Below are positions 1-7,103 of a stretch of 10,719 nt of DNA, one piece after another (position 1 is the first letter of the stretch; each line of letters begins with the position of its first letter). The stretch comes from UBA4717 sp045536775. Its GTDB lineage: Bacteria; Bacillota; Clostridia; Oscillospirales; CAG-272. The stretch is taken from assembly GCA_045536775.1 (NCBI GenBank), contig JAZSOD010000044.1:1-10719 (forward strand). Reading direction: 5' to 3'. The notes under the pieces were generated by a model. The model was not told the origin of the DNA. It searched no databases and saw only the letters and a list, made by a program, of their open reading frames with translations. Position numbers and translations under genes: made by a program.

Positions 1-410
1 TGAGGACCTGTACACATATCAATGTAGTCGCCCTGCTGATAGAAGCTTATCTCTACGTCGGGAGCAAGGTCACCGATGTGCTCGACCTTATACTTCTCTT
101 TTCTCTCCTCCATAAGCGCGATGGCTTCGTTTCTGGGAAGAATAAAGGGCTTTATGGGAAGATTTTCCTTTACTATCTTCTTCATCTCGGCTTCGATCTT
201 CTGAAGGTCCTCGTCGGAGAGCTTTGTGTCTCCGAGGTCTACGTCATAGTAGAAGCCCTTTTCTGTTGCAGGACCGTAAGCAAAGTCAGCCTCGGGGTAA
301 AGTCTCTTGATAGCCTGCGCCATTACGTGTGCCGCAGTATGACGGATAACGTGAAGCTCCTCTTCTGCGGGGCATTCCGCTACCTGTCCGTTGCTGTAAA
401 TAATTTTCAT
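1..410 (-). CDS. thrS: Threonyl-tRNA synthetase, N-terminal fragment (runs off the window)
   Basis: This is the 5' end of a gene for threonyl-tRNA synthetase, which charges tRNA-Thr in the cytoplasm; 136 codons are present. The visible part matches the family's N2 editing domain. It has an HxxxH motif (H24 and H28, in HTAAH), a run like AIKRLYPEADFAYGPATEKG, and the sequence MCTGP at residues 132-136, matching the conserved DxCRGPH element that carries the editing-site cysteine (here C133). The N1 (TGS) domain of about 60 residues found in E. coli ThrRS is absent: the protein starts only 23 residues before the HxxxH motif. The start ATG (410-408) has a strong ribosome binding site, GAGGAAGGAA (430-421), ten bases upstream. 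The promoter lies about 70 bases upstream, which leaves no room for a TGS domain. AlaRS shares the HxxxH editing fold, but the MCTGP element favours ThrRS. Confidence 0.9.
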   Translation of the reverse strand, partial: MKIIYSNGQVAECPAEEELHVIRHTAAHVMAQAIKRLYPEADFAYGPATEKGFYYDVDLGDTKLSDEDLQKIEAEMKKIVKENLPIKPFILPRNEAIALMEERKEKYKVEHIGDLAPDVEISFYQQGDYIDMCTGP

Positions 411-429
411 TTTATAACCGTTCCTTCCT

Positions 430-457
430 CGGCAAAGCTTTTGAGTGGGTTTTGCCG
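430..457 (-). promoter_or_regulatory. Leader hairpin touching the thrS ribosome binding site
   Basis: The thrS leader contains a perfect 7-bp inverted repeat, CGGCAAA (457-451) and TTTGCCG (436-430), with a 14-base loop. Its 3' arm ends at the first base of the GAGGAAGGAA ribosome binding site. In E. coli, ThrRS represses its own translation by binding leader hairpins that mimic tRNA. A comparable role here is only inference. The loop shows no obvious threonine anticodon mimic, and no T-box sequence (AGGGTGGNACCGCG) is present. Confidence 0.35.
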
Positions 458-488
458 AATCATCAGAATTTTTTACAAATACACAGTT

Positions 489-517
489 AGTATATAACAA
501 AAATAAGTGTTTGTCAA
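489..517 (-). promoter_or_regulatory. Sigma-A promoter of thrS
   Basis: On the minus strand there is a perfect -35 box TTGACA (517-512), a 17-base spacer and a -10 box TATACT (494-489). This predicts a transcript start near 482 and a leader of about 70 bases before the thrS ATG. Confidence 0.85.
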
Positions 518-595
518 TGATTTGGGAGAGAGTTGATGTTGTATTTTGCAGAAAAATATGCTTGAGTTTGATAAAACCGTTTGTTCAACGGGAGT

Positions 596-745
596 GTTAC
601 TTTCGTCACGCGACAAAAGTAACCAAAGACGCGCTTAAGGGAACCCTTCCGATTGGGTTCCCTTAAGAATCCCTCCGCAAAACGGCACAAAGGGGTGAAC
701 CCCTTTGGAATCCCTGACGAAGCACTTGTTTTCACACTGTGTGAA
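596..745. repeat. Cluster of palindromes, probable dispersed intergenic repeat
   Basis: The 294 bases between the thrS promoter and the end of the downstream ABC gene hold no convincing gene but at least four inverted repeats. They are: 596-623 (GTTACTTT / AAAGTAAC plus inner GTC / GAC); 634-667 (a perfect 13-bp stem, CTTAAGGGAACCC / GGGTTCCCTTAAG, 8-base loop); 688-707 (CAAAGGGGT / ACCCCTTTG, 2-base loop); and 731-745 (TTCACAC-T-GTGTGAA). The second and third hairpins are each followed by a near-identical tail, GAATCCCT (667-674 and 708-715), so they look like two copies of one module. None is followed by a T-run on either strand, so none is a standard intrinsic terminator. An 81-codon open frame across the array is most likely fortuitous. 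The architecture suggests a multi-copy structured repeat; copy number cannot be judged from this window. Confidence 0.6.
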
Positions 746-811
746 GTCTGAAAACGCAATCTCCCGAATTTATACCAATGTTGGCGGTATGGGTCGATTT
801 CTCACTCCCCG

Positions 812-3049
812 TCATACCTCACGCGCTGTTTGCCCGCGGGTGCTACCCGCAGACATTCTTCTCTGAGCTACTACGAGGGAGTAGTATATTCCTTTTTTCT
901 GCATAAGCTCGTCGTGAGTGCCGCTTTCGGCTATACTGCCGCGGTCGATGACGATTAGCTTCGTCGCGTTGCGCAGGGTCGAGAGTCTGTGCGCTATTGC
1001 AAAGGTAGTGCGGTTTTTGACGAGGTTTGCAAGTGCGTCCTGAACTCTGCGCTCGGTTTCGGTATCGAGCGACGCGGTCGCCTCGTCGAGTATAAGTATC
1101 TTCGGGTCTCTGAGCAGTGCGCGTGCGATGGCTATTCTCTGCCTTTCACCGCCCGAGAGGGTGTATCCGCGCTCTCCTACTCTCGTATTGTACGCATCTG
1201 GTAATTTCACTATAAATGAATGTGCTCCCGCCGCCTTAGACGCCTCGATCACCTCGGCGTAGGTCGCGTCCGGCTTTGCGTACGATATATTTTCATACAC
1301 CGAGCCCGTAAACAGATAGGTCTCCTGAAGGACCACGCCCATCTGGCTGCGAAGGCTCTCCTGCGAGTAATCACGCAGGTCAACACCGTCTATTTTTATT
1401 AAACCCGAGGTTGGGTCATAAAGTCTCATCAAAAGGTTGATAAGCGTGGATTTACCCGCGCCCGATCTGCCGACTATTCCTATCATTTCGCCCGGCTTGA
1501 CGGTAAGGCTTATATTATCGAGCACCTTTCTCGTTTCATCGTAGCCAAACGTAAGATTTTCTATCTCTACGTATCCTTCTATCTGCTTGTCAACGGGGTT
1601 GTCGATATCGACTACGTCCTCTTCCTCGTCGAGAAGCTCGAAAATTTTGTTGACCGAGCCGTTGAAGCGCACAAGTCTTCTCGGAAGCATCGCAAACTGT
1701 CTGAGCGGTGCGTACATCATAGTAACGTAGGACGAGAACTGCGCCATTTCACCGAGGGTCATAGTTCCCTCAAGTATGCGGTTTCCGACAAAATACAAAA
1801 GGAAAAACTCGCCTATGCCCATAAGCATGTGCATCGGACTTATAAGCATTGACCAAACTGTCTCGTGCTTTACGACTATGTCCTTGTATTCTCTTGCCGA
1901 CTTTTCGTATCTGCCGTATTCGTGCTCCTCGGTGCCATACGACTTTACAACCCTTATTCCCGAGTAGATATCGTGCAGGATACTGCTGCTCTGCGCCGAC
2001 TTAGATCTCTGCTTCCGCCAAAGTGAACGCAAAGGCTCGTGAATGACTCTGAACAGAACTATCAGCACGGGTATCGGAATTATGATAAGAAGCGCAAGAG
2101 TTACGTTATATCTGAAAAGGATAACGCCGATAAATATGAGCTTGAATATCTGCTCAAGATAGTTCGGTACCTCCTCGGTTATAAACGCCTGAACGTCTGG
2201 GGCTTCGTTGTTTACTCTCGTAAAAAGCTCGCCCGAATCGTATTCTCCGCTTTTTGCGACTGATAAAGTCTGCGTCTTATTAAATACCGCTGACGCGAGT
2301 TTAGTCTGCAGTCCCGCGCCCGACGAATGACTGAAATACTGTCTCAGGTAGTTTAACACGTTCTGGAGCAGATGAACTCCGACCATCGACAGAATGACAA
2401 GGAAAAATCCCTTATAGGAAATGTCCTCGCTTCCGTTTTTTATATAGCCGTCAACGAGTATTCTGTTGAGGTAGGGCACCAAAAGCGCCACCACCGACAA
2501 AACGCAAAGCGTAAGCGTTGCCAACGCTATTTTGAGCTTATATTCTCCCGCGTATCTGAAAATGCGTAATAGCTGTCTGTGCATCTTTGAGCATTTCGGG
2601 CATTTACGCTCGCCCGGCTTCAGCTCGCGCTTACAGCTCGGACACCGTCTAACATGCGGCGCTCTGCTTTCTTTGCGACGGTCATCGCGCCTTCCGCCGT
2701 ACACACGCGCCGCATCGTGCATAACTCTCGTGTATAGCTTGAAATCGCGCATATCGCTCTTGCAGAGCACTCTCTCCTCGCCGTCGATACGGCACTCGAG
2801 AAATACGCATCCGTTTTCGGAATCCGCCTTGACCTCACTTATTCTGTCAGCCTCGATAAATTCGCTTTCCTTGCCGCAAATCAGTATGCCGTCCCCCGAA
2901 AAAGCGATTATCCCCTCATCCGGCAGGGTGAACGGGCACACCGCGAAGTACTCGCGCTGTGCTGAGTCGGGATACAGCCCCTTCAGCCATGCAAGGAGTT
3001 TTTTCTTGTCCTGCCTCAGCTGAGCCTGCTTTTCGTAATCTTTCTTCAT
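812..3049 (-). CDS. ABC exporter half-transporter with N-terminal PH-like region and zinc ribbon (second ABC gene of operon)
   Basis: This 745-residue protein is a membrane-domain plus ATPase fusion of the type I exporter (ABCB/MsbA-like) class. Residues 1-115 are soluble and look PH-like. A zinc ribbon follows (C136, C139, C150, C153: CPSC...CPKC), then about six membrane helices from residue 173 to about 455. The ATPase is complete: Walker A GRSGAGKST 527-535 (K533), Q-loop Q575, signature LSGGE 631-635, Walker B ILILDE ending at E656, D-loop SLD, switch H687. I chose the ATG at 3049 because GGAGG lies five bases upstream. A GTG at 3073, overlapping the stop of the preceding gene, lacks such a site. 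The gene follows the DUF1854 gene by 20 bases. The protein is probably one half of a heterodimer with the other ABC protein of this operon. Being an exporter is inferred from the fold; the substrate is unknown. Confidence 0.93.
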   Translation of the reverse strand: MKKDYEKQAQLRQDKKKLLAWLKGLYPDSAQREYFAVCPFTLPDEGIIAFSGDGILICGKESEFIEADRISEVKADSENGCVFLECRIDGEERVLCKSDMRDFKLYTRVMHDAARVYGGRRDDRRKESRAPHVRRCPSCKRELKPGERKCPKCSKMHRQLLRIFRYAGEYKLKIALATLTLCVLSVVALLVPYLNRILVDGYIKNGSEDISYKGFFLVILSMVGVHLLQNVLNYLRQYFSHSSGAGLQTKLASAVFNKTQTLSVAKSGEYDSGELFTRVNNEAPDVQAFITEEVPNYLEQIFKLIFIGVILFRYNVTLALLIIIPIPVLIVLFRVIHEPLRSLWRKQRSKSAQSSSILHDIYSGIRVVKSYGTEEHEYGRYEKSAREYKDIVVKHETVWSMLISPMHMLMGIGEFFLLYFVGNRILEGTMTLGEMAQFSSYVTMMYAPLRQFAMLPRRLVRFNGSVNKIFELLDEEEDVVDIDNPVDKQIEGYVEIENLTFGYDETRKVLDNISLTVKPGEMIGIVGRSGAGKSTLINLLMRLYDPTSGLIKIDGVDLRDYSQESLRSQMGVVLQETYLFTGSVYENISYAKPDATYAEVIEASKAAGAHSFIVKLPDAYNTRVGERGYTLSGGERQRIAIARALLRDPKILILDEATASLDTETERRVQDALANLVKNRTTFAIAHRLSTLRNATKLIVIDRGSIAESGTHDELMQKKGIYYSLVVAQRRMSAGSTRGQTAREV

Positions 3050-3069
3050 CACGTTCCTCCGCGCCACAC

Positions 3070-3615
3070 TCACAGATAAAGCTCGAGCCGTTTCATACTG
3101 CCGCGGTCAAGTGCCTTAAGCGAGCTTACGCCGTATCGGTTTCCGTCAATATCAATAATGACGATGCGATCGTCATTTACTCTGATAATACTGCGGTAAA
3201 CGTCGCGAAGGGGGATCTCCCTCTCTCCTGCGTCGGTCACAACGCTGAAATACGCGTATCCGAGTCTTTCCCTAACCGACACTATCTTCACTATTTCGGG
3301 GCAGAAATACACTCTTTCAAGCTCTGCCTTTATAAGCTCTGACTGCTCCTCGGGGAAAACGCTCAAGTCCTCGATAAGACCTATCTCGTTCTGATCGTTG
3401 TCAAGCACCGACACAAATTTATCGGCAAGCGAAAACGGAAACGCGCGTCTGACCCTCACTCTGTCATAGCTCGGCTGACGCTTGATATCAAGCGCGCTTT
3501 CGGTGAGCGCGTCAAGATCGCCCCTCAGCTCAAGCCCGAGAAAATCTCCGCATTTCTTAAAGCTTGCGATCTCGGGGGTAAGATATATTACTCCGTTGTT
3601 ATATTTTACGTTCAT
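3070..3615 (-). CDS. DUF1854 family protein, stand-alone ABC transporter accessory
   Basis: This 181-residue soluble protein has no signal peptide or membrane segment. Residues from about 52 to the end match my recollection of DUF1854: RRAFPF (56-61), EIGLIEDL (77-84), an ELERVYFCPEI stretch around 98-108, and a C-terminal DIDGNRY (155-161) leading to LELYL. DUF1854 is known as an uncharacterised domain attached to or encoded next to ABC transporters, including transporters in cyanophycin gene clusters. A ligand-handling or regulatory role has been suggested for it, but not shown to my knowledge. The ribosome binding site AGGAG (3628-3624) is eight bases before the ATG. The gene sits between two ABC half-transporter genes, with gaps of 24 bases upstream and 20 bases downstream, so it is surely part of the same operon and probably of the same complex. 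No cyanophycin synthetase or cyanophycinase gene is in view. Confidence 0.85.
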   Translation of the reverse strand: MNVKYNNGVIYLTPEIASFKKCGDFLGLELRGDLDALTESALDIKRQPSYDRVRVRRAFPFSLADKFVSVLDNDQNEIGLIEDLSVFPEEQSELIKAELERVYFCPEIVKIVSVRERLGYAYFSVVTDAGEREIPLRDVYRSIIRVNDDRIVIIDIDGNRYGVSSLKALDRGSMKRLELYL

Positions 3616-3639
3616 AATTTCATCTCCTGTTTCCCGATC

Positions 3640-5949
3640 TTACTCTCTCTCTGACTTAGGGGTCTTACCTCTGCGCCCTCGCGGCGCGTGCGACTCGTCC
3701 GCACTACCGTCAGAAATGATATTTGCAAGCGCTTCAAGCTGAAGCGTATAAAGCTTGTGATAAATGCCCTCTTGTTGAAGTAGCTCCTCGTGCGTTCCCG
3801 ACTCGCTCATTTTTCCGTCCTCAATGACGATAAGCCTGTCTGCGCTCCTGAGGGTAGATAGTCTGTGGGCTATCATGATCGTGGTCGCGCTGCCCGAAAG
3901 CTTATTTAGCGCGCGCTCTATCTTTTCTTCGGTCGCCGTATCCATAGCGGCGGTCGCTTCGTCAAGAATGAGTATCCTCGGACGTCTGAGCAGCGCTCTC
4001 GCTATCGATATTCTCTGCCTTTCACCGCCCGACAGATCCTTGTAGCCAAAGCCGATCCTCGTCTGGTATGCGTCGGGAAGCTTGATTATAAAATCGTGCG
4101 CGCCCGCCTCTATCGCCGCGTTCAAAACCTCCTCATAGGTCGCGTTGGGCATTGCGTAGGCTATATTTTCATATATGGTGCCCGAGAACAAAAACGTCTC
4201 CTGTGACACTATCGCGATATTGCGTCTGAGCTGCTCAAACGACATATCCTTGACGTTTACTCCGTCGATGAGTATCTCACCGTCGCCCACGTCATAAAGA
4301 CGTATGAGCAGGTTTGCAATCGTGGATTTACCCGCGCCCGTTCTTCCGACTATACCAAGCGTACTTCCCGCGGGCACGGAGAAGGAGACCTTGTCGATGG
4401 TCTTTCTCGACTTGGTGTATGAGAATGACACGTTTTTGAATTCGATACCGCCTTCAAAGCTGTCAAGCACGACGGGAGTCTTGCTCTCATTAACGTCGGG
4501 AATGGCATCGGCTATCTCAAAAAGCCTTGACGCCGCGTTGAAGCAGTCACCCATGTGGCGCATACTCGTTATTATGTAGTTCAGAGGGTTATAGAACATT
4601 CCCATATACGCGACGAAGGTAAGAAGGTCGCCATAGGACATCTCTCCCTTGAATACCGCTATACCGCCTGCCGCCCACACCGCCATGCTTGCGAGGTAAA
4701 GAAGGAAGCTTATTGCGGGATACGCCGCCGCGTTGTGCATGGTCCAGCGGTAGTAAAGTCCCGTTTTTTCTCGGCTAAGTCCTAAGAATTTCTTTTTTTC
4801 GTGCTCTTCCTTGGCAAACGCCTTCACCACCCTCATGCCCGTGAGTATGTCGCTGAGCTTAGAGCTTAGGGATTTTGATTTTGTGAAGTACACTATCGCC
4901 AGGTGCTTGCTTTTATAGAAGGTGCGCTGAAGCAAAAGCACGTATATGGGGGTTGCCGCCACCGCGATAAGCGCAAGCAGAGGGTTCATAAACAGCATTA
5001 CGATAAGCATTGCGATGATCTTCACGGCAGAGATGATGAGGTTTGGCGTCATCTCGCTGAAGAAGCGATACAGGGTCGAGGAGTCGCTCTCTATCTGTGT
5101 CATCAGTCCGCCCGTACGGCGCGAGTTAAAGAAGCCGAGCGAGAGTCGGTTGATGGCTGAAAATATCGTCTTTTTGAGATCATATGTAATGTTTGCGGTT
5201 ATACGTGCTGTCACGAGGTCGTTTATTACCGTGATGAGCATATCGGCAAGTCTTACCGAAACGAGCATTACTATAACGAGGAGCACCTGACCGTAGAATT
5301 TTCCGCCGCCCGTGAGCACCTCGTCAATAAAGAACGAGTTCCCGACGTATGGCGACACTACCGAGAGAAGACTGATAACTCCCATCATTGCAAATATGGC
5401 TATCATACTCTTCATATAGCGCCCGAAAAACGGCAGGAGCTTTTTGATTATTCCCGAGTTGTCTGCACAGTACGGGCATATTCTGTTGTCGTCGGGAAAG
5501 CGTCTGCCGCAGGTCGGGCAGTATTTTTCCCTGTCGTCCTCTTCTACTCCCTTGAAATCGCCGAGCTTTATAAGCTTAACGTAGTCGGCAAAGCGAAAAA
5601 GCGTGTCCTTGTAGGTGTTTGAGGTCTCGGCGACAAGCGAGACTCTGCTGTCGGCAGACCTCACGGAAAGCCGCGCACTCGACACCAGCTCCTCGGTTTC
5701 AAGCTCACTCACCAAGTCAAGAGGATACGCCGCGTACGAGGTCTCGGTAAATTCTGCGCCGCCGTCACCAAGAGTGACCACTCCCGACAGGGCGTAAAGC
5801 ACAGACGTGTCAGCAAAAAGAAACACGTCGCAGCCGCCCGGCATAGAGTCGCGGCAGGACATACCGATAAGGGCCGTTGACAGATCAACCGCCTTGCTTG
5901 AAAGCATATATTCTATTGCAGCACCGTGTATCCTGTTAAGCGCTTCCAT
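3640..5949 (-). CDS. ABC exporter half-transporter with N-terminal PH-like region and zinc ribbon (first ABC gene of operon)
   Basis: This 769-residue protein is the first gene of the operon. Residues 1-140 are soluble and resemble the front of the partner ABC protein in pattern. A zinc ribbon CPTC...CPYC follows (C144, C147, C158, C161). Membrane helices lie at about 182-202, 222-242, 305-340 (two) and 412-461 (two). The ATPase is intact: Walker A GRTGAGKST 535-543 (K541), Q-loop Q583, signature LSGGE 639-643, Walker B ILILDE (D663, E664), D-loop AMD, switch H695. A basic tail ends the protein. The ribosome binding site GGAG (5959-5956) is six bases before the ATG, and a sigma-A promoter lies 33 bases further up. 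Both ABC proteins of the operon have all the residues needed for ATP hydrolysis, so neither site looks degenerate. Lipid, peptide or drug export are all possible; nothing here decides the substrate. Confidence 0.93.
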   Translation of the reverse strand: MEALNRIHGAAIEYMLSSKAVDLSTALIGMSCRDSMPGGCDVFLFADTSVLYALSGVVTLGDGGAEFTETSYAAYPLDLVSELETEELVSSARLSVRSADSRVSLVAETSNTYKDTLFRFADYVKLIKLGDFKGVEEDDREKYCPTCGRRFPDDNRICPYCADNSGIIKKLLPFFGRYMKSMIAIFAMMGVISLLSVVSPYVGNSFFIDEVLTGGGKFYGQVLLVIVMLVSVRLADMLITVINDLVTARITANITYDLKKTIFSAINRLSLGFFNSRRTGGLMTQIESDSSTLYRFFSEMTPNLIISAVKIIAMLIVMLFMNPLLALIAVAATPIYVLLLQRTFYKSKHLAIVYFTKSKSLSSKLSDILTGMRVVKAFAKEEHEKKKFLGLSREKTGLYYRWTMHNAAAYPAISFLLYLASMAVWAAGGIAVFKGEMSYGDLLTFVAYMGMFYNPLNYIITSMRHMGDCFNAASRLFEIADAIPDVNESKTPVVLDSFEGGIEFKNVSFSYTKSRKTIDKVSFSVPAGSTLGIVGRTGAGKSTIANLLIRLYDVGDGEILIDGVNVKDMSFEQLRRNIAIVSQETFLFSGTIYENIAYAMPNATYEEVLNAAIEAGAHDFIIKLPDAYQTRIGFGYKDLSGGERQRISIARALLRRPRILILDEATAAMDTATEEKIERALNKLSGSATTIMIAHRLSTLRSADRLIVIEDGKMSESGTHEELLQQEGIYHKLYTLQLEALANIISDGSADESHAPRGRRGKTPKSERE

Positions 5950-5981
5950 AAAAATCTCCGTTCGGCATAATTTTACATTTC

Positions 5982-6010
5982 ATTATACTACATAATATCT
6001 ACAATTACAA
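5982..6010 (-). promoter_or_regulatory. Sigma-A promoter of the ABC/DUF1854 operon
   Basis: On the minus strand there is a -35 box TTGTAA (6010-6005, four of six matches), a 17-base spacer and a perfect -10 box TATAAT (5987-5982). The predicted transcript start is near 5975, giving a leader of about 25 bases. No operator palindrome is evident beside it. Confidence 0.75.
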
Positions 6011-6084
6011 GAAGATTTTTAACATTTACACCTCAAATCCGAGTATTTTTGCCCAAAAGTTAGGTTTCGGAAATTCAGAGACCG

Positions 6085-6122
6085 AAAAAACGTCGCGTTG
6101 CTCGTAACAACGCGACGTTTTT
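6085..6122 (-). terminator. Intrinsic terminator of the OGG gene
   Basis: A perfect 10-bp GC-rich stem (CGTCGCGTTG 6091-6100 / CAACGCGACG 6108-6117) with a 7-base loop is flanked by six A's on the left and five T's on the right. Read on the minus strand it is a hairpin followed by a T-run just after the glycosylase stop codon. It would also stop plus-strand transcripts. It insulates the ABC operon promoter from readthrough. Confidence 0.88.
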
Positions 6123-6124
6123 GT

Positions 6125-7021
6125 TCACTTTCCGCCGATCACGTATCTCTCGTAAAAGAAAAGATACTGTTGAGCGATTCCTGCAAAATCGCCGAGCGAT
6201 TTTATATCAAGTCCTTCGGGAAAATATTTTTCAAGTATCTTTTTTACCCACACGTCTACGGGGAAGGCATCGTATTTTTCAAACGCAAACAGCAGTGCGC
6301 AGGACGCCACCTTCGGTCCTATTCCCTTCACTTTGCACAGCTCGTCAAGCGCGCTCTGTGTATCAAGCTCAAAGAGGTGCACAAGGTCAAGCTCGCCCGA
6401 GGTGACCATTCTCGCCGCGTCATATATGTACTTGGCTCTGAAGCCCGTTCTGAGCTCAAAGATCGCGTCAATGCCCGCGTTTACAAATGCCTCGGGTGTT
6501 GGAAAGGCATAGTATCTTTTGCCCTCAAAATCAATGGCTTCACCGTATTTTTCGGAGAGGGCTTCTATAGTTTTTCTGATACGCGGAATGTTATTGTTCT
6601 GCGAAATTATAAACGAGCAGACGCATTCCCACGGCTCCTGCCGCAAAATTCGTATACCGTTGCCCACTCTGAGAGCTTTTTCAAAAACGTCGCTATCGAG
6701 CCGCGTCCTTAGGTCGCGCCGAATTTCGTCGTAATCCGCATCGAGCGAGAGGTAATGCTTCCATATTTTTTCATAATCGTCGAGATTTGAATTGCGTATC
6801 GTAAGCGTATCGCCCGTCTGTATAAATTCGACGTATCTTCCGTGCGCGACCCCGCCCACGGCAAAGCTGTTATCGGGCGCGGACACGGGAAGAAATCTGA
6901 ATGCCTGTCCGCAATCGAATATCTGTGCAACGTCAAAGTTTGAGAGCCCCTCTGCTCTGACAAACGGCACGCCGTCCGCTATTCCCTCGCTGACTCGCAC
7001 AGCTGTAGTTATCATACTCAT
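6125..7021 (-). CDS. ogg: 8-oxoguanine DNA glycosylase/AP lyase, OGG1 type
   Basis: This 298-residue protein is a base-excision repair enzyme that removes 8-oxoguanine from DNA and can nick the abasic site. The N-terminal OGG domain is marked by FDVAQIFDCGQAFRF (29-43), where OGG1 has SGQSFRW. The central ISQNNNIPRI stretch (139-148) corresponds to the OGG1 loop SSNNNIARI that contacts the opposite cytosine. The helix-hairpin-helix GPD core is LCKVKGIGPKVASCALLFA (229-247), with the catalytic lysine at K237 and the catalytic aspartate in PVDV at D256. There is no C-terminal iron-sulfur cluster, as expected for OGG rather than MutY or Nth. The start at 7021 has GGAAG seven bases upstream; M3 is a close alternative. 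The gene is divergent from the DUF6062 gene. A minus-strand -10-like TATAAC (7072-7067) overlaps that gene's -10 box, but I see no good -35 for it. Confidence 0.9.
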   Translation of the reverse strand: MSMITTAVRVSEGIADGVPFVRAEGLSNFDVAQIFDCGQAFRFLPVSAPDNSFAVGGVAHGRYVEFIQTGDTLTIRNSNLDDYEKIWKHYLSLDADYDEIRRDLRTRLDSDVFEKALRVGNGIRILRQEPWECVCSFIISQNNNIPRIRKTIEALSEKYGEAIDFEGKRYYAFPTPEAFVNAGIDAIFELRTGFRAKYIYDAARMVTSGELDLVHLFELDTQSALDELCKVKGIGPKVASCALLFAFEKYDAFPVDVWVKKILEKYFPEGLDIKSLGDFAGIAQQYLFFYERYVIGGK

Positions 7022-7045
7022 AATCTCACTTCCGAAAAGAAAAAT

Positions 7046-7074
7046 TTGACTTTATGTGAAAAGGGTGTTATACT
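7046..7074 (+). promoter_or_regulatory. Sigma-A promoter of the DUF6062 gene
   Basis: The -35 box is TTGACT (7046-7051), the spacer is 17 bases and the -10 box is TATACT (7069-7074). It lies in the 82-base divergent intergenic region, about 30 bases before the start codon. A possible minus-strand -10 for the OGG gene overlaps the same bases, so the two promoters may compete. Confidence 0.82.
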
Positions 7075-7103
7075 TTAGTAAATAAACGAAAACGGAGTCA
7101 GAT

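Noticed and set aside
411..520. T-box riboswitch upstream of thrS
   Set aside because: No AGGGTGGNACCGCG element or antiterminator is found, and the promoter leaves only about 70 bases of leader.
514..759. 81-codon minus-strand open frame
   Set aside because: It lies wholly over the palindrome cluster; its coding appearance comes from the hairpin arms, and there is no ribosome binding site.
2532..3023. 163-codon plus-strand open frame rich in Ser and Leu
   Set aside because: It is a shadow of the N-terminal part of an ABC gene on the other strand, with no ribosome binding site and low-complexity composition.
3050..3073. GTG start for the second ABC gene, overlapping the DUF1854 stop (GTGA)
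   Set aside because: It has no ribosome binding site. ATG at 3049 has GGAGG five bases upstream.
6098..6712. 204-codon plus-strand open frame
   Set aside because: It is antisense to the OGG gene, which has clear family motifs in its own frame. It starts inside the terminator and has no recognisable domain.
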